Positions 43,249 to 54,099 of a DNA stretch of 64,000 bases are shown here, piece after piece. The notes below the pieces were generated by a model that had not been told where the DNA came from, searched no databases, and saw only the letters and a list, made by a program, of their open reading frames with translations. The position numbers were made by a program, and so were the translations under genes. Each line of letters begins with the position of its first letter. The stretch's first letter is position 1. Source of the stretch: Geodermatophilus africanus (GTDB lineage: Bacteria > Actinomycetota > Actinomycetes > Mycobacteriales > Geodermatophilaceae); assembly GCF_900107105.1 (NCBI RefSeq), contig NZ_FNOT01000003.1, forward strand, positions 372,001 through 436,000. Reading direction: 5' to 3'.

Positions 43249-43854
43249 ATGGACGCCTTCACCACGCACACCGGCACCGCGGCCCCGCTGCGCCGCAGCG
43301 CCGTCGACACCGACCAGATCATCCCGGCCGAGTACCTGAAGCGGATCACCCGCACCGGGTTCGAGGACGGCCTGTTCGTCGCCTGGCGGAAGAACGAGCC
43401 GGACTTCGTGCTCAACCAGCCGCAGTATGCCGACGCCTCGATCCTCGTCGCGGGTCCGGACTTTGGCACCGGCTCCTCCCGCGAGCACGCCTGCTGGGCT
43501 CTGCTCGACGGCGGCTTCCGCGTGGTCATCAGCTCGCGGTTCGCGGACATCTTCAAGAACAACTCGACCAAGTCCGGGCTGCTCACCGTCGTCCTGCCGC
43601 AGGCCGAGGTCGAGGCGCTGTGGGCGGCGGTGGAGGCCGACCCCGCCACGCCCGTGACCGTCGACCTGGAGGAGCGGCGGGTCTCCCACGGCGAGCACAG
43701 CGTGCCGTTCGAGGTCGACGAGTACACCCGCTGGCGGCTGCTGGAGGGCCTCGACGACGTCGGGCTCACCGAGCGGCACCTGGCCGACATCGAGGCCTTC
43801 GAGGCGCGCCGTCCGGCCTGGCTGCCGAAGGCGCTGCCGGCCCAGCCCGCCTGA
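43249..43854 (+). CDS. leuD: 3-isopropylmalate dehydratase small subunit
   Basis: 201 residues, the normal length. [20 protein letters not shown] and [17 protein letters not shown] (the substrate-recognition loop) and [20 protein letters not shown] are diagnostic of the swivelling domain. ATG 43249 follows CTGGAGCCC. In mycobacteria hupB follows leuD; here only a repeat does. Confidence 0.96.
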   Translation: MDAFTTHTGTAAPLRRSAVDTDQIIPAEYLKRITRTGFEDGLFVAWRKNEPDFVLNQPQYADASILVAGPDFGTGSSREHACWALLDGGFRVVISSRFADIFKNNSTKSGLLTVVLPQAEVEALWAAVEADPATPVTVDLEERRVSHGEHSVPFEVDEYTRWRLLEGLDDVGLTERHLADIEAFEARRPAWLPKALPAQPA

Positions 43855-44027
43855 AGAAGGACCCCGTCCTCCCCACCCTTCGCAGGCTCAGGGCGGGTCC
43901 CGGGACAGGGCCGGCAGCAGCGAGGAGGCGTCAGGAACAGCGCGACAGTGCGGCCATGGCCTGCGGCCGCCCGACCAGGAGGCCCGCCCCGAGCGTCCGA
44001 GGGGTGGGGAGGAGGGGGCCTCCCTCA
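43852..44027. repeat. Stop-linked palindromic intergenic repeats, copy 4 (convergent composite)
   Basis: The left unit starts with the leuD stop: TGAAGAAGGACCCCGTCCTC then CCCACCCTTCGCAGGC. The right unit, read from the minus strand, starts with the mutT1 stop at 44027: TGAGGGAGGCCCCCTCCTCC then CCACCCCTCGGACGCTCGGG. The two face each other across 170 bp with no gene, forming a bidirectional termination region. Confidence 0.6.
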
Positions 44028-44981
44028 GCGCAGGCCGGTGAACGCGGGTTCGTCGGCGGCCTCGGGCGAGAAGTCGCGGTAGTAGTCGGCTGCGAGGGCA
44101 CCCGGCCGGCCGGTCAGCACCCAGGTGCTGCCCTTCGCCGCCGGCGGGGTCACAGCCGCGCCGGTGCCCGCGAAGCGGACGCCGAGGGCCGCCAGCACCG
44201 ACGGGATCGCCCCGCCCTGGCTGCAGACCACCACCGTCCCCGGCGTCCCGTCGTCGCCCGTGCTGCCCAGGAGCCGCTCGACGGTGGCGAGGGTCGCCTG
44301 CGGGTCGGCGGCGTACTCCTCCTCGCCGAGCTCGGGCAGGGGGTGGACGTCGAGACCGGTCTGCGCGGCCAGCGGCTCCAGCGTCTCGCGGCAGCGGACC
44401 CGCTCGGCGGTCAGCAGCTCGACGGGGGAGAACAGCGGCAGCACCCGCGCCAACCGCGCCGCCTGCCGGTGGCCCTTGTGGTCGAGCGGCCGCAGCTCGT
44501 CGGGGCCGTCCCAGTCGGACTTGCTGCCGGCCTTGGCGTGCCGGACCAGCAGCAGCGCGGGCTGCCGGGGGACGTCGGTGCGCGCCAGGTCGGCCAGCAC
44601 GGCCCGGTCGTGCGCGTGGCTGACCATCGCGCAGGCCGCCTCGACCGGCAGCCAGCGCAGCTCGTCGACCTCGTCGTTGGGCTCGAACGTCCCGTCGGCG
44701 ACCCGCATCAGCCAGTAGTCGACCCGCTTGGGGCCCTCGGGCACCTCGTACTCGGTGCGCACGCTGCGCCGTCCTACGACGACGTCGAGGCCGGTCTCCT
44801 CGGCCACCTCGCGCACCGCGGTCTCCAGCAGGTGCTCGCCCTCGTCGGGTTTGCCCTTCGGGAGCGACCAGTCGTCGTACTTGGGCCGGTGCACCAGCGC
44901 GGTCTCGATGCCGCCGCCGTCGGCCGGGCGCCACAGGGCACCGCCGGCGGCACGCACCAGCCCGCCGGTCTCAGCCGGCAT
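44025..44981 (-). CDS. mutT1: NUDIX hydrolase with C-terminal histidine-phosphatase domain (MutT1-like)
   Basis: 318 residues with two domains. The NUDIX box spans [20 protein letters not shown] plus TGLDV (residues about 43-67). The C-terminal SixA-like domain starts at [19 protein letters not shown] (RHAK, catalytic His) and includes [15 protein letters not shown]. This fusion equals mycobacterial MutT1, which sanitises 8-oxo-dGTP/GTP and cleaves diadenosine polyphosphates. ATG 44981 overlaps the end of ppk1 by 11 bases, so the two are translationally coupled. Confidence 0.92.
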   Translation of the reverse strand: MPAETGGLVRAAGGALWRPADGGGIETALVHRPKYDDWSLPKGKPDEGEHLLETAVREVAEETGLDVVVGRRSVRTEYEVPEGPKRVDYWLMRVADGTFEPNDEVDELRWLPVEAACAMVSHAHDRAVLADLARTDVPRQPALLLVRHAKAGSKSDWDGPDELRPLDHKGHRQAARLARVLPLFSPVELLTAERVRCRETLEPLAAQTGLDVHPLPELGEEEYAADPQATLATVERLLGSTGDDGTPGTVVVCSQGGAIPSVLAALGVRFAGTGAAVTPPAAKGSTWVLTGRPGALAADYYRDFSPEAADEPAFTGLR

Positions 44982-47031
44982 GGTCCACCGCCGCCGCCAT
45001 CAGGCCGGCCTGGTAGTCGCGCTCGCCGGTGCGGGTCCAGGCGCCGTCGCTGCCCAGCTCCCAGCAGCGCACGCCGTCGGCCATCGCCGCGTCGAAGGTC
45101 TCCTGCAGCTGCCGCTCGGCGGTGTGGTCGCACACCTGCAGCAGCACCTCGATCCGACGGTCGAGGTTGCGGTGCATGAGGTCGGAGCTGCCGAGCCACC
45201 ACTCGCCCTCCCCGCCGCCGGCGAACCACATCGCCCGCGAGTGCTCGAGGAACCGGCCCACGATCGAGCGCACCCGCACGTTCTCCGACAGTCCGGGCAC
45301 GCCGGGCCGCAGCGAGCAGATGCCGCGGATGAGCAGCTCCACCGGGACGCCGGCCGCCGACGCCTCGTAGAGGGCGTCGATGAGCTCCTCGTCGACCAGT
45401 GAGTTGACCTTGATCCGGATGCCCGCCGGCCGGCCCTCGCTGGCGTGGCGGGCCTCCCGGCGGATCTTCTCCACCAGCCCGGGACGGATGCTGTGAGGGG
45501 CGACCATGAGGCGGCGGTAGGTGGTCTGCCGGGAGTAGCCGGTGAGGGTGTTGAACAGGTCGGTGAGGTCGGCGCCCACCCGGGGGTCGGCGGTGAGGAT
45601 GCCGAGGTCCTCGTAGAGCCGGGCGGTCTTCGGGTTGTAGTTGCCCGTGCCGATGTGGCAGTAGCGGCGGATCACGCCGCTCTCCCGGCGCACCACCAGC
45701 GCCGTCTTGCAGTGGGTCTTGAGCCCCACCAGCCCGTAGACGACGTGGCAGCCGGCCCGCTCCAGCGAGCGGGCCCAGCTGATGTTGGCCTCCTCGTCGA
45801 AACGCGCCTTGATCTCCACCAGGACGACGACCTGCTTGCCCGCCTCCGCGGCGTCGATGAGCGCGTTGACGATCGGGGAGTCACCCGACGTGCGGTACAG
45901 CGTCTGCTTGATCGCCAGCACGTTCGGGTCGGCGGCCGCCTGCTCGATGAAGCGCTGCACGCTGGTCGCGAACGAGTGGTACGGGTGGTGGACGAGCACG
46001 TCGCCCTCCCGCAGCGTCGCGAAGACGCTCTTGGGCGTCTCGCCCTCCGACAGCCGCGGGTGGGTGGCCGGCACGAACGGCTCGTCCTTGAGCTCCGGCC
46101 GGTCGAGGCCGTAGAGCTCCCACAGGGCGGCGAGGTCGAGCAGGCCGGGCACGTGGACGACGTCGGAGCCGTCCACCTCCAGTTCGCTCATCAGCACGTC
46201 GAGGATCCGCGGGTCCATCGGCTCGGCGACCTCCAGCCGCACGGCCGGGCCGAAGCGGCGGCGGGCCAGCTCGCGCTCCAGGGCCTGCAGCAGGTCCTCG
46301 TCGCGGTCCTCCTCGACCTCCAGGTCGGCGTTGCGGGTCACCCGGAACAGGTGGTGGTCGATGACGTCGAGGCCCGGGAACAGCTGCTGCAGGTGCGCGG
46401 CGATGAGGTCCTCGAGCGGCAGGAAGGTGGCGTCGCGGTCGGAGCTCGCGACCTGCACGAAGCGGGGCACGTTGTTGGGCACCTTGAGCCGGGCGAAGCG
46501 CGGGGCGCCGGTGTCGGGGTCGCGCACCGAGACGGCGAGGTTCAGCGAGAGGCCGCTGATGTAGGGGAAGGGGTGCGCCGGGTCGACCGCCAGCGGGGTC
46601 AGCACCGGGAACACCTGGTCGCGGAAGTACTCGCGCAGCCGCTTGGTCTCGTCGTCGTCCAGCTCGCCCCAGTGCACGATCCCGATCCCCGCCTCCTCCA
46701 GGCGCGGGGTGATGTCCTTGGTGAAGACGTCGGCGTGCCGGTGCACCAGGTCGCGGGTGCGCTCGGTGACCCGCGCCAGCTGCTCGCGGATGGTCAGGCC
46801 GTCGGGGGAGCGCACGGTCAGACCGGTGCTCTGCCGGCGCTTCAGGCCGGCGATGCGGACCATGTAGAACTCGTCGAGGTTGCCGGCGAAGATCGCCAGG
46901 AACTTCACCCGCTCCAGCAGGGGGAGGGTGTCGTCCTCCGCCAGCTCGAGCACACGGGCGTTGAAGTCCAGCCACGACAGCTCGCGGTTGATGTACCGGT
47001 CGGCGGGGGCGCCGGGTCTGGTCGAGGGCAC
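44971..47031 (-). CDS. ppk1: Polyphosphate kinase 1
   Basis: 686 residues with the four PPK1 domains. [20 protein letters not shown] is at the N-terminus, [20 protein letters not shown] carries the autophosphorylated His, and [20 protein letters not shown] the adjacent catalytic loop; [18 protein letters not shown] ends the second PLD-like domain. It polymerises ATP gamma-phosphate into polyphosphate. GTG 47031. It lies 48 bp after cofC on the same strand, as in Mycobacterium tuberculosis (Rv2983-Rv2985). Confidence 0.96.
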   Translation of the reverse strand: MPSTRPGAPADRYINRELSWLDFNARVLELAEDDTLPLLERVKFLAIFAGNLDEFYMVRIAGLKRRQSTGLTVRSPDGLTIREQLARVTERTRDLVHRHADVFTKDITPRLEEAGIGIVHWGELDDDETKRLREYFRDQVFPVLTPLAVDPAHPFPYISGLSLNLAVSVRDPDTGAPRFARLKVPNNVPRFVQVASSDRDATFLPLEDLIAAHLQQLFPGLDVIDHHLFRVTRNADLEVEEDRDEDLLQALERELARRRFGPAVRLEVAEPMDPRILDVLMSELEVDGSDVVHVPGLLDLAALWELYGLDRPELKDEPFVPATHPRLSEGETPKSVFATLREGDVLVHHPYHSFATSVQRFIEQAAADPNVLAIKQTLYRTSGDSPIVNALIDAAEAGKQVVVLVEIKARFDEEANISWARSLERAGCHVVYGLVGLKTHCKTALVVRRESGVIRRYCHIGTGNYNPKTARLYEDLGILTADPRVGADLTDLFNTLTGYSRQTTYRRLMVAPHSIRPGLVEKIRREARHASEGRPAGIRIKVNSLVDEELIDALYEASAAGVPVELLIRGICSLRPGVPGLSENVRVRSIVGRFLEHSRAMWFAGGGEGEWWLGSSDLMHRNLDRRIEVLLQVCDHTAERQLQETFDAAMADGVRCWELGSDGAWTRTGERDYQAGLMAAAVDHAG

Positions 47032-47079
47032 GGGCTCATCGTGCCGCAGTCCGGGTGCCGGCGGGTGGTCGACGGGGGG

Positions 47080-47721
47080 TCAGCCCGGCGGCCGGGCGGC
47101 CCCGCCGAGCAGCACCGCGGTGTGCCGGCCGACGCCCAGCGCGAGGGCGGCGCGCAGGTCGCCCGGCGTGTCGACGTCGCGGGCCAGGCCCGGCCAGGCG
47201 CCGGTCAGCGGGACGGCGCCGCCGGCCGCGTGCCGCTGCGCCGACCCGGCCCCGAAGGCGGGGGCGAGCTCGGTGCCGACGGCGGTGAGCAGCGTCGTCC
47301 CGGTGCCCTGCGCGTCGGCGACGAAGCAGCGCGGCGCACCCTGCGCGGCGGCCAGCGCGGCGGTGAGCTCCTCGGGGCGCAGCGCCGGCAGGTCGGAGGA
47401 GAGCGCGGCCACCGCGGCGGCCCCGGTGGCGCGGGCGCCGTGGACCAGCGCCGGGTTGAGCCCGCGGTCGGGCTCGTCGGGCACCGTGCGGGCCCCCAGC
47501 CGGCTCACCGCCGCGGCGGCGTCGGGGTCGTCGGTGACGACGAGGACGCCGGTCACCGCGGGCGAGGCCAGCGCCGCGGCCACGGTGTCGGCCAGCAGGG
47601 CCAGGACCAGCCGGTCGTGGGCGGTCGCCGGCGGGCCGGCCAGGCCCTCGGGGAGCGGGGTGAGCCGGGTCTTGGCCAGCGCCAGCCGTTTCGCCGGGAC
47701 GACGACCGACCACGCGCGCAC
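47080..47721 (-). CDS. cofC: Phosphoenolpyruvate/2-phospholactate guanylyltransferase (F420 synthesis)
   Basis: 213 residues of the CofC/FbiD family, a MobA-like nucleotidyltransferase. [20 protein letters not shown] at the start has the GTP-binding Lys and Arg, [10 protein letters not shown] and [15 protein letters not shown] are the core motifs, and [12 protein letters not shown] closes the fold. It makes the guanylylated precursor of coenzyme F420. GTG 47721 was chosen because upstream sequence shows no homology. It supports F420 as cofactor for the two LLM enzymes of the catabolic region. Divergent from plsC with 139 bp between. Confidence 0.88.
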   Translation of the reverse strand: MRAWSVVVPAKRLALAKTRLTPLPEGLAGPPATAHDRLVLALLADTVAAALASPAVTGVLVVTDDPDAAAAVSRLGARTVPDEPDRGLNPALVHGARATGAAAVAALSSDLPALRPEELTAALAAAQGAPRCFVADAQGTGTTLLTAVGTELAPAFGAGSAQRHAAGGAVPLTGAWPGLARDVDTPGDLRAALALGVGRHTAVLLGGAARPPG

Positions 47722-47860
47722 GGCGACAATGTGAGCACACCGGCGCGCGCTTCCGGCCGGACGGACCGAACCCGGTGCACCCCGCGGAACGGCCCAGGGC
47801 CGATCATGGGGGCAGGACGTCACGGCCGACCGGGCCGGGCACGCAGGAAGGGGGGAGCCG

Positions 47861-48676
47861 GTGACGCAGGACGGGTCCCGGGGCACCGGGGGATCGCGCC
47901 GTACCGCAGCCCCGTCGTCCCGGTGGCGCACCCGCAGGCCGCTCCCCCCGGCCCTGCTGTTCTGCGTCGCGGTCGTCTACCCGGTCACCGCGCTGCTGTT
48001 CCGGATGCGCTACCGGCACGCCGGGCGCTTCCCCCGCACCGGCCCGGTGCTCGTGGTCGCCAACCACGTGTCGGTCCTCGACCCGCTGGCCTGCGCCCGG
48101 CTGGTGTGGGACTGCGGCCGCGTTCCGCACTTCCTGGCCAAGGACGCGGTCTTCGCCGGGCCGGCCGGGCGGATCCTGCGCGCGGCCGGGCAGATCCCGG
48201 TGGCCCGCGGCCGCGCCGACGCGCGCCACTCGCTGGCGGCCGCCGAGGCCGACCTGGCCGCCGGCAACGTCGTGGTCATCTACCCCGAGGGGTCGGTCAC
48301 CCGCGACCCGGACTGGTGGCCCATGGAGGCCCGCACCGGGGTCGCGCGGCTGGCCCTGACCAGCGACGCCGTCGTCCTGCCGGTGGCCCAGTGGGGGCCG
48401 CAGCGGCTGCACGACTACCACGCCAAGCGGCTGCACCTGCGGCTGCGCGCGCCCGCCGACTACCTGGTCGGCGAGCCGGTGGACCTCACCGACCTGCGCG
48501 CGCAGGTGCGCGGCGGCCGGCCGATCACCGGCGAGCTGCTGCGCGAGGTGACCGACCGGATGATGGCCTCCGTGCGCGACCAGCTGGCCGAGCTCCGCGG
48601 GGAGCCGGCGCCCACCACGACCACCCCCCACCTCCGGCCCACCCTGCCCGGCGACCTGCCGGGGAGCGCCGCGTGA
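47861..48676 (+). CDS. plsC: 1-acyl-sn-glycerol-3-phosphate acyltransferase
   Basis: 271 residues. A hydrophobic anchor ([16 protein letters not shown]) precedes the acyltransferase domain with NHVSVLDP (NHx4D, residues about 68-75) and [16 protein letters not shown] (the PEG motif). A Pro/Thr-rich tail follows. GTG 47861 comes after GGAGCCG. It adds the second acyl chain in phospholipid synthesis. The TGA overlaps the gpsA GTG, coupling two steps of glycerophospholipid formation. Confidence 0.9.
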   Translation: MTQDGSRGTGGSRRTAAPSSRWRTRRPLPPALLFCVAVVYPVTALLFRMRYRHAGRFPRTGPVLVVANHVSVLDPLACARLVWDCGRVPHFLAKDAVFAGPAGRILRAAGQIPVARGRADARHSLAAAEADLAAGNVVVIYPEGSVTRDPDWWPMEARTGVARLALTSDAVVLPVAQWGPQRLHDYHAKRLHLRLRAPADYLVGEPVDLTDLRAQVRGGRPITGELLREVTDRMMASVRDQLAELRGEPAPTTTTPHLRPTLPGDLPGSAA

Positions 48677-49683
48677 GCCGCAGCCCGGGCACGCGGGCCG
48701 CCGTCCTGGGGGCAGGCTCCTGGGGGACCACCTTCGCGAAGGTGCTGGCCGACGCGGGCTGCTCGGTGGTGCTGCACGCCCGCCGCGCGGAGCTCGCGCA
48801 CGCGATCGGCGAGACCCGCGAGAACCCCGACTACCTCCCCGGCATCCGGCTGCCCGACCGGCTGCGCGCCACGGCCGACGCTGTCGACGCCCTGGCCGAC
48901 GCCGACATCGTGGTGCTCGCCGTCCCCTCCCAGTCGCTGCGGGGCAACCTCACCGAGTGGGCGCCGCTGCTGCCCCCCGAGGCGGTCCTGCTGTCGCTGA
49001 TGAAGGGCGTGGAGCTGGGCACCACCAAGCGGATGAGCCAGGTGATCGGCGAGGTCACCGGCGCGGGGCCCGACCGGGTCGCCGCCCTCTCCGGCCCCAA
49101 CCTCGCGCGCGAGATCGCCGAGGAGCAGCCGGCCGCGACCGTGGTGGCCTGCGAGGACCACGACCGCGCCGCGCAGGTGCAGGCCGCCTGCCACACCCCC
49201 TACTTCCGCCCCTACACCAACCAGGACCTGGTGGGCTGCGAGCTCGGCGGCGCGGTCAAGAACGTCATCGCGCTGGCGTGCGGCATCACCGAGGGCATGG
49301 GGTTCGGCGACAACACCCGCGCCTCGCTGATCACCCGCGGGCTGGCCGAGACCACCCGGCTGGGCGTGGCCCTGGGCGCCGAACCGGCCACGTTCGCGGG
49401 GCTGGCCGGCCTGGGAGACCTGGTGGCCACCTGCAGCTCCCCGCTGTCGCGCAACCGCACCTTCGGCGAGCGGCTGGGGCGCGGCATGTCGGTGGAGGAG
49501 GTGCAGCGGACCACCCGGCAGGTCGCCGAGGGGGTGAAGAGCTGCGAACCGGTGCTGGACCTGGCACGGGCGCACGGGGTGGACATGCCGCTCACCGAGG
49601 CCATCGTCCGGGTGTGCCACGACGGCGTCCCGGTGACGCAGATCGTGAAGGACATCATGTCGCGGGAGGCGAAGCCGGAGTGA
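48673..49683 (+). CDS. gpsA: Glycerol-3-phosphate dehydrogenase [NAD(P)+]
   Basis: 336 residues. [20 protein letters not shown] is the Rossmann loop, [20 protein letters not shown] and [16 protein letters not shown] (with the catalytic Lys) identify GpsA, and [20 protein letters not shown] follows. GTG 48673 overlaps the previous stop. It reduces dihydroxyacetone phosphate to glycerol 3-phosphate, substrate for the acyltransferases. Confidence 0.95.
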   Translation: MSRSPGTRAAVLGAGSWGTTFAKVLADAGCSVVLHARRAELAHAIGETRENPDYLPGIRLPDRLRATADAVDALADADIVVLAVPSQSLRGNLTEWAPLLPPEAVLLSLMKGVELGTTKRMSQVIGEVTGAGPDRVAALSGPNLAREIAEEQPAATVVACEDHDRAAQVQAACHTPYFRPYTNQDLVGCELGGAVKNVIALACGITEGMGFGDNTRASLITRGLAETTRLGVALGAEPATFAGLAGLGDLVATCSSPLSRNRTFGERLGRGMSVEEVQRTTRQVAEGVKSCEPVLDLARAHGVDMPLTEAIVRVCHDGVPVTQIVKDIMSREAKPE

Positions 49684-50816
49684 GCCGTCACTGGGGGGAC
49701 GGCACCCGCTCGGTCCGCGCCGGCGAGGACGCGCCCGTGCCGGGCGTGCCGCTGCGGCCCTCGCCGGTCTTCGCCGCCCCGTACCACCTCGGCGACCGCC
49801 CGCCCCGCGCCGAGGGCGCCGACGCCTACGCGCGCACCGAGCACCCCACGCTGCGGGTCCTCGAGGCGGCGATCGGCGAGCTCGACGGCGGCCGGTGCCT
49901 GTCCTTCGCCACCGGCATGGCCGCGATCAGCGCGGCGGTGCTCGCCGTGGCCCGCGCCGGCGACCGGGTGGTGCTGCCCTCGGACGGCTACTACACGACC
50001 CGGCTGCTCGCCGGCGACGAGCTCGAGCGCTTCGGCGTGCGGGTGGAGTACGTGCCCACCCCGGAGATCGGGGCGGTGGCCGCCCGCGGGGACCTCGAGG
50101 GCGCCGCGCTGGTGATGCTGGAGACGCCGAGCAACCCCCAGCTCGACGTCTGCGACGTCGCCGCCGTCGCCCGCGCCACCCGTGCCGCCGGGGCGGTGCT
50201 CGCCGTCGACAACACCACGGCGACCCCGCTGGGCCAGCGGCCGCTCGAGCTCGGCGCCGACCTCACCGTCGGCAGCGACACCAAGGCGCTGACCGGGCAC
50301 AGCGACCTGCTGCTCGGCCACGTCAGCACCACCGACGACGAGCTGTACGCCCGGCTGCGGTCTTTCCGCGACCACACCGGCGGCACGCCCGGCCCCTTCG
50401 AGGCCTGGCTGGGGCACCGCTCAATGAGCACGCTCGACCTGCGCCTGGCCCGCCAGGCGGCCACCGCGGCGGCGGTCGCCGACCTGCTCGCCGAGCATCC
50501 CGCGGTGAGCGGCGTCCGCTGGCCGTGGCGGCCCGGGGACCCCTCCCACGAGCTCGCCGCGCGCCAGATGCTGCGCCCGAACGGCGTCGTCTCCGCCGAG
50601 CTGCCCGACGCCGCCGCGGTGGCGCGGGTGCTGGCCGCCAGCCGGCTGTGGACGGCGGCCACCAGCTTCGGTGGGGTGCACAGCACCGTCGACCGGCGGG
50701 CCCAGTGGGGCGGGGACGCCGTCCCCGAGGGGTTCGTGCGGCTCTCCTGCGGCATCGAGGACACCGCCGACCTGGTCGCCGACCTCTCCGCCGCCCTCGA
50801 CGCCGCCCTCGGGTGA
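49680..50816 (+). CDS. Cystathionine gamma-lyase/synthase-family PLP enzyme
   Basis: 378 residues of the Cys/Met metabolism PLP family (fold type I). [20 protein letters not shown] binds the phosphate, [20 protein letters not shown] and [20 protein letters not shown] hold the Asp that contacts the pyridine N, and [18 protein letters not shown] carries the PLP-Lys. Usual SxTKY is here SDTKAL. GTG 49680 overlaps the gpsA stop. It probably cleaves cystathionine, but substrate (gamma-lyase, beta-lyase or homocysteine enzyme) is not resolved. Confidence 0.87.
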   Translation: MSRHWGDGTRSVRAGEDAPVPGVPLRPSPVFAAPYHLGDRPPRAEGADAYARTEHPTLRVLEAAIGELDGGRCLSFATGMAAISAAVLAVARAGDRVVLPSDGYYTTRLLAGDELERFGVRVEYVPTPEIGAVAARGDLEGAALVMLETPSNPQLDVCDVAAVARATRAAGAVLAVDNTTATPLGQRPLELGADLTVGSDTKALTGHSDLLLGHVSTTDDELYARLRSFRDHTGGTPGPFEAWLGHRSMSTLDLRLARQAATAAAVADLLAEHPAVSGVRWPWRPGDPSHELAARQMLRPNGVVSAELPDAAAVARVLAASRLWTAATSFGGVHSTVDRRAQWGGDAVPEGFVRLSCGIEDTADLVADLSAALDAALG

Positions 50817-50885
50817 CGTGCTGGAACGGCCCCCTGCAGCGTCCCGGCGCGAGCCTGCGAGTGGCGGGGAGCAGGGAGTCCTTCA
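50814..50885. repeat. Stop-linked palindromic intergenic repeat, copy 5 (supplies both stops)
   Basis: A 72-bp imperfect palindrome from TGACGTGCTGGAACGGCC to GGGAGCAGGGAGTCCTTCA. Its left TGA is the stop of the PLP-enzyme gene and its right end (TCA 50883-50885) is the stop of the convergent pcs gene. Arms CCCCCTGCAG and GCAGGGAG, CCCGGCGCGAGC and GCGAGTGGCGGGG pair imperfectly. Confidence 0.7.
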
Positions 50886-51641
50886 TCCGGTCGCGGGGCG
50901 CTCGCCGCGCCGGCGGCGGGCCGCGCGCGCGGTCAGCCACAGGCTCACCGCGACGTAGTACACGAGGTAGGTCAGCGACAGCGCCACCACGAGCGGGGCG
51001 GGGTCGGGCACCTGCACCAGCAGGACGGCGTAGGTGACCAGCCAGACCGCCGTCAGCACCAGGCTCAGGCCGCGCAGGGCCGTCGTCCGGGACGGGTAGA
51101 GGTAGCGCACCGGCACGAACACCAGCACCGAGCAGACGACGAGCACCGTGGCCACCACCGCCGGGGCCAGGTCGAGGACGACGGCGTAGAAGGCGACCAC
51201 GTTCCAGTAGCTCGGGAAGCCCAGGAAGGCTTGGTCCTCGGTCTTCGCGTCGACCCGGCAGAACTGGTAGCTGGAGGCCAGCAGCGGCAGCGCGGCCACG
51301 ACCCACCCCACGGCACCCCCGGGCAGCGACCCGGTCGTCCACAGCAGCACGACCGGCGCGAAGGCATAGGTCAGGTAGTCGACGATGTCGTCGAGCCGGG
51401 CGCCGTCGAACCAGGGGATCGTCTCCTTGACCCGCAGCCGGCGGGCCAGCATCCCGTCGGTGCCGTCGACGATGAGGGCGACCAGGCCCAGCCACAGCGC
51501 CGCCACCGCGTCGCCGTCGAAGGCCGCGAGCACGATCAGCAGCCCGAGCACCGACCCGCTCGCGGTGTAGACGTGGACGGCCGCCCCGGCCAGCCGCAGC
51601 CGACGCGGGTAGACCGCCGGAGCCACCGCGTTCTCGCCCAT
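50883..51641 (-). CDS. pcs: CDP-alcohol phosphatidyltransferase, probable phosphatidylcholine synthase
   Basis: 252 residues with eight hydrophobic spans. The CDP-alcohol motif is stretched, DGMLAR then 12 residues, G, 3 residues, D, 3 residues, D (residues about 60-86). This DGx2ARx12Gx3Dx3D spacing is the Pcs variant that condenses CDP-diacylglycerol with choline, instead of the x8 spacing of ordinary family members. [20 protein letters not shown] and [10 protein letters not shown] also fit Pcs. ATG 51641 follows CTCCTCCC (reverse). If right, the cell can make phosphatidylcholine from choline. Confidence 0.82.
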   Translation of the reverse strand: MGENAVAPAVYPRRLRLAGAAVHVYTASGSVLGLLIVLAAFDGDAVAALWLGLVALIVDGTDGMLARRLRVKETIPWFDGARLDDIVDYLTYAFAPVVLLWTTGSLPGGAVGWVVAALPLLASSYQFCRVDAKTEDQAFLGFPSYWNVVAFYAVVLDLAPAVVATVLVVCSVLVFVPVRYLYPSRTTALRGLSLVLTAVWLVTYAVLLVQVPDPAPLVVALSLTYLVYYVAVSLWLTARAARRRRGERPATG

Positions 51642-51729
51642 CGGGAGGAGGCTGCCACACGCCGCGCGCGACGGCCCCGTCCGCCCGTCGTCCGGGCGCT
51701 CCAGCGGGTCTCCACTAGGGTCGGCCGCG

Positions 51730-52878
51730 ATGAGCGGACAGCCGGGCAAGCTGCGCATCGCGGTCGTCTTCGGGGGGCGCAGCGCCGAACACCCCATCTC
51801 CTGCGTCTCCGCCGGGGCCGTCCTCGCGGCGCTGGACCGCGACCGGTACGACGTGGTCCCCGTGGGCATCACCCGCGACGGCGGCTGGGTGCTCCCCGAC
51901 CCGGGGCTGCGGCTGGCGATCGTCGGCGGCGAGCTGCCGGAGGTCACCGGCGGCACCCCGGTGACGCTGGTCGGCGACCCGAGCGGCCGCGGCCTGCAGC
52001 GCCTGGACGGCACCGGCGAGCGGATCGGCCTGGACGTCGTCTTCCCCGTGCTGCACGGCGCCTACGGCGAGGACGGCACCATCCAGGGGCAGCTGGAGAT
52101 GAGCGGCATCCCCTACGTGGGCTCGGGCGTCTTCGCCAGTGCGGCGTCGATGGACAAGGAGTTCACCAAGAAGCTGCTCACCTCGGCCGGGCTGCCCCAG
52201 GGCGACCACGTGGTGCTGCGCGACCCCTCCGGTGCGCTGTCGGCCGACCCCGGCGTGCTCGACGCCGCCACCCGGGAGTGGCTGGGCCTGCCGGTGTTCG
52301 TGAAGCCGTCGCGGGCCGGCTCCAGCATCGGCATCACCAAGGTCACCGACTGGGCGCAGTTCCCCGAGGCCGTGGCGACCGCCGCCGCGGTCGACCCCAA
52401 GGTGGTCGTGGAGGCCGCCGTCCCGGGGCGGGAGGTCGAGTGCGGCGTCCTGGCCGGGCCCGGCGGCGGGTTGCCGCAGGCGAGCCTGCCGGCCGAGATC
52501 CGGCTGCACCCGGGCACCGACTGGTACGACTTCGCCGCCAAGTACCTGGACGACGCCGCGGACTTCGACGTCCCCGCCGACCTCACCGCCGAGCAGACGC
52601 GGGCGGTGCAGGAGGCGGCCTGCCGCGCCTACCTCGCGATGGACTGCCGCGGCCTGGCGCGGGTCGACTTCTTCCTCGGCACCGGCCCCGACGGCGCCGA
52701 CCGGCTGGTGGTCAACGAGGTGAACACCATGCCGGGGTTCACGCCGATCTCGATGTACCCGCGGATGTGGGCGGCCGCCGGGGTCGACTTCGCCACCCTG
52801 GTGGACCGGCTGGTCGAGGTGGCTCTGGCCGGGGCGCCGACCGCCTCCGACCCGACGCTGGACGGCACCCGGGCGTGA
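51730..52878 (+). CDS. ddl: D-alanine--D-alanine ligase
   Basis: 382 residues of the ATP-grasp superfamily. [20 protein letters not shown] is the N-terminal Ddl signature, [20 protein letters not shown] the domain-2 loop, and [20 protein letters not shown] (residues about 332-351) the second Ddl signature with Mg ligands. It makes the dipeptide for peptidoglycan. ATG 51730. Its stop overlaps the next GTG. gpsA and ddl adjacency matches mycobacteria. Confidence 0.95.
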   Translation: MSGQPGKLRIAVVFGGRSAEHPISCVSAGAVLAALDRDRYDVVPVGITRDGGWVLPDPGLRLAIVGGELPEVTGGTPVTLVGDPSGRGLQRLDGTGERIGLDVVFPVLHGAYGEDGTIQGQLEMSGIPYVGSGVFASAASMDKEFTKKLLTSAGLPQGDHVVLRDPSGALSADPGVLDAATREWLGLPVFVKPSRAGSSIGITKVTDWAQFPEAVATAAAVDPKVVVEAAVPGREVECGVLAGPGGGLPQASLPAEIRLHPGTDWYDFAAKYLDDAADFDVPADLTAEQTRAVQEAACRAYLAMDCRGLARVDFFLGTGPDGADRLVVNEVNTMPGFTPISMYPRMWAAAGVDFATLVDRLVEVALAGAPTASDPTLDGTRA

Positions 52879-53522
52879 ACCTGGGGGCGGTGGTCCGGCA
52901 CGGCGGGCTGGCGCTGCTGCTGGCCCTGCTGACCGGCTGCGGCTCCCCGGCCGACGGCGGCGCGTCCGCCGCGCCGGCCGCCGCGACGCCGGACACACCC
53001 CGGGAGCTCGAGCCGCTCGTCGTCCCCGACGTCCCCTCGGGCCTGCCGCGCGTGCCCGACGACGCGCTGTCGCCGCCGGCGGGGGAGAAGTGGCCCGAGG
53101 ACGTCGCCGGCTACGCCGAGGACGCCGCCCGCGAGCGCGAGGTGCTCGACGACTACGGGTACCGCTTCGGCTGGGAGCGCTACTGGGGATCCGGGGCCGG
53201 CCCGCTGACCACCGTCGCCGCCCACCAGTTCGAGACCACCGAGGGCGCCCTGGCGTTCACCGCGGACCTGGCCGCGCACGAGGCGGAGGTCTACGGCGGC
53301 CTGCTGCGGGAGGACCCGCCGGACCTGCCCGCCGGGTGCCGGCTGCTGCAGCTCGAGGAGGGTGCCCCGGCGGCGCGGATGGCCGCGCCGACCGCCTCCG
53401 CCTGGTGCGCCCAGGGGGCGTTCAGCCTCAGGGTCACCGCCGTCTCCGGGTCGGTGCAGGCGGCGACCGAGGAGGTGGTGGCCGTCATCGCGGCCCAGCT
53501 GGAGCGGCTGCCCCCGCCGTGA
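52875..53522 (+). CDS. Predicted lipoprotein of unknown function
   Basis: 215 residues. The signal [11 protein letters not shown] ends in a good lipobox (LTGC, Cys at about residue 22), so it is anchored on the outer face of the membrane. A 35-residue Ala/Pro linker leads to a folded part with [18 protein letters not shown] and [20 protein letters not shown], a pattern resembling small secreted proteins with a DUF-type sensor fold. I do not recognise the family. It overlaps ddl by four bases; a lipoprotein also follows ddl in mycobacteria (Rv2980). Confidence 0.78.
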   Translation: MNLGAVVRHGGLALLLALLTGCGSPADGGASAAPAAATPDTPRELEPLVVPDVPSGLPRVPDDALSPPAGEKWPEDVAGYAEDAAREREVLDDYGYRFGWERYWGSGAGPLTTVAAHQFETTEGALAFTADLAAHEAEVYGGLLREDPPDLPAGCRLLQLEEGAPAARMAAPTASAWCAQGAFSLRVTAVSGSVQAATEEVVAVIAAQLERLPPP

Positions 53523-53595
53523 CGTGCTGGAACGGCCCTCCTGCAGGGTCCCGCCGCGAGCTCGCGAGTGGCGGGGGCAGGAGGGCCCTCTTTCA
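53520..53595. repeat. Stop-linked palindromic intergenic repeat, copy 6 (best-preserved)
   Basis: A 76-bp palindrome. GGCCCTCCTG (from 53534) pairs with CAGGAGGGCC (to 53587), CCCGCC with GGCGGG, and the centre is GCGAGCTCGC. Its first TGA is the stop of the lipoprotein gene and TCA 53593-53595 is the stop of the convergent DUF3515 gene. This copy is used as reference for the family. Confidence 0.75.
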
Positions 53596-54099
53596 GCCGG
53601 CGTCGACCGGCTGGGTGGGGAGCGTGTCGTTGATGACCGGGCCGAGCGCGGTGACCGGGGCGCTGTCGGTGTCGGCGGAGACCGTCACCTGCACGTAGAC
53701 GGGCCGGTCGACGGCGGTCCAGACGATGCGGTCCGGGTCGCTGGTGTCGACCAGCCAGTTCACCGCGTTCACCTGGATCAGCGGGGACGTCGGCTCCAGT
53801 ACGGCCGGCCGGTCGACGCCGCAGACCAGCAGCACCGGCGGCTCGCCCCAGGCGTAGGCGTACGGGGAGTCCGACTGCACCGGGCGGGACGGCTCGCCGG
53901 CCAGCTCCAGGGGGAGCGCGCCCATGAGCGCGGGGCAGTTCGCGTCGGCCTCGGGGGTCACCGGGGGGACCTCGACGGGCAGCGGCGGCAGGTCGGCCCG
54001 CCCGGGCGCCGGTGTGCCCCCGACGTCGGCGACCGCGTCGCCGGACCCGTCGGCCCCGTCGTCCCCGCCGAGCACGCGGGTCAGCACCAGAAGCACCAC
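53593..54099 (-). CDS. DUF3515-family membrane-anchored protein
   Basis: 168 residues as drawn. The conserved DUF3515 part includes CPALMGALPLELAGEPSRPV, AYAWGEPPVLLVCGVDRPAV and VNWLVDTSDPDRIVWTAVDR. GTG 54099 cuts the N-terminal membrane helix to a stub, since the upstream frame keeps encoding hydrophobic residues (ALVVTAVVLPLVV). No ATG or GTG occurs further upstream; a CTG near 54211 would restore the helix. The start is therefore unresolved. The adjacent lipoprotein and this gene face each other across a repeat. Confidence 0.7.
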   Translation of the reverse strand: MVLLVLTRVLGGDDGADGSGDAVADVGGTPAPGRADLPPLPVEVPPVTPEADANCPALMGALPLELAGEPSRPVQSDSPYAYAWGEPPVLLVCGVDRPAVLEPTSPLIQVNAVNWLVDTSDPDRIVWTAVDRPVYVQVTVSADTDSAPVTALGPVINDTLPTQPVDAG

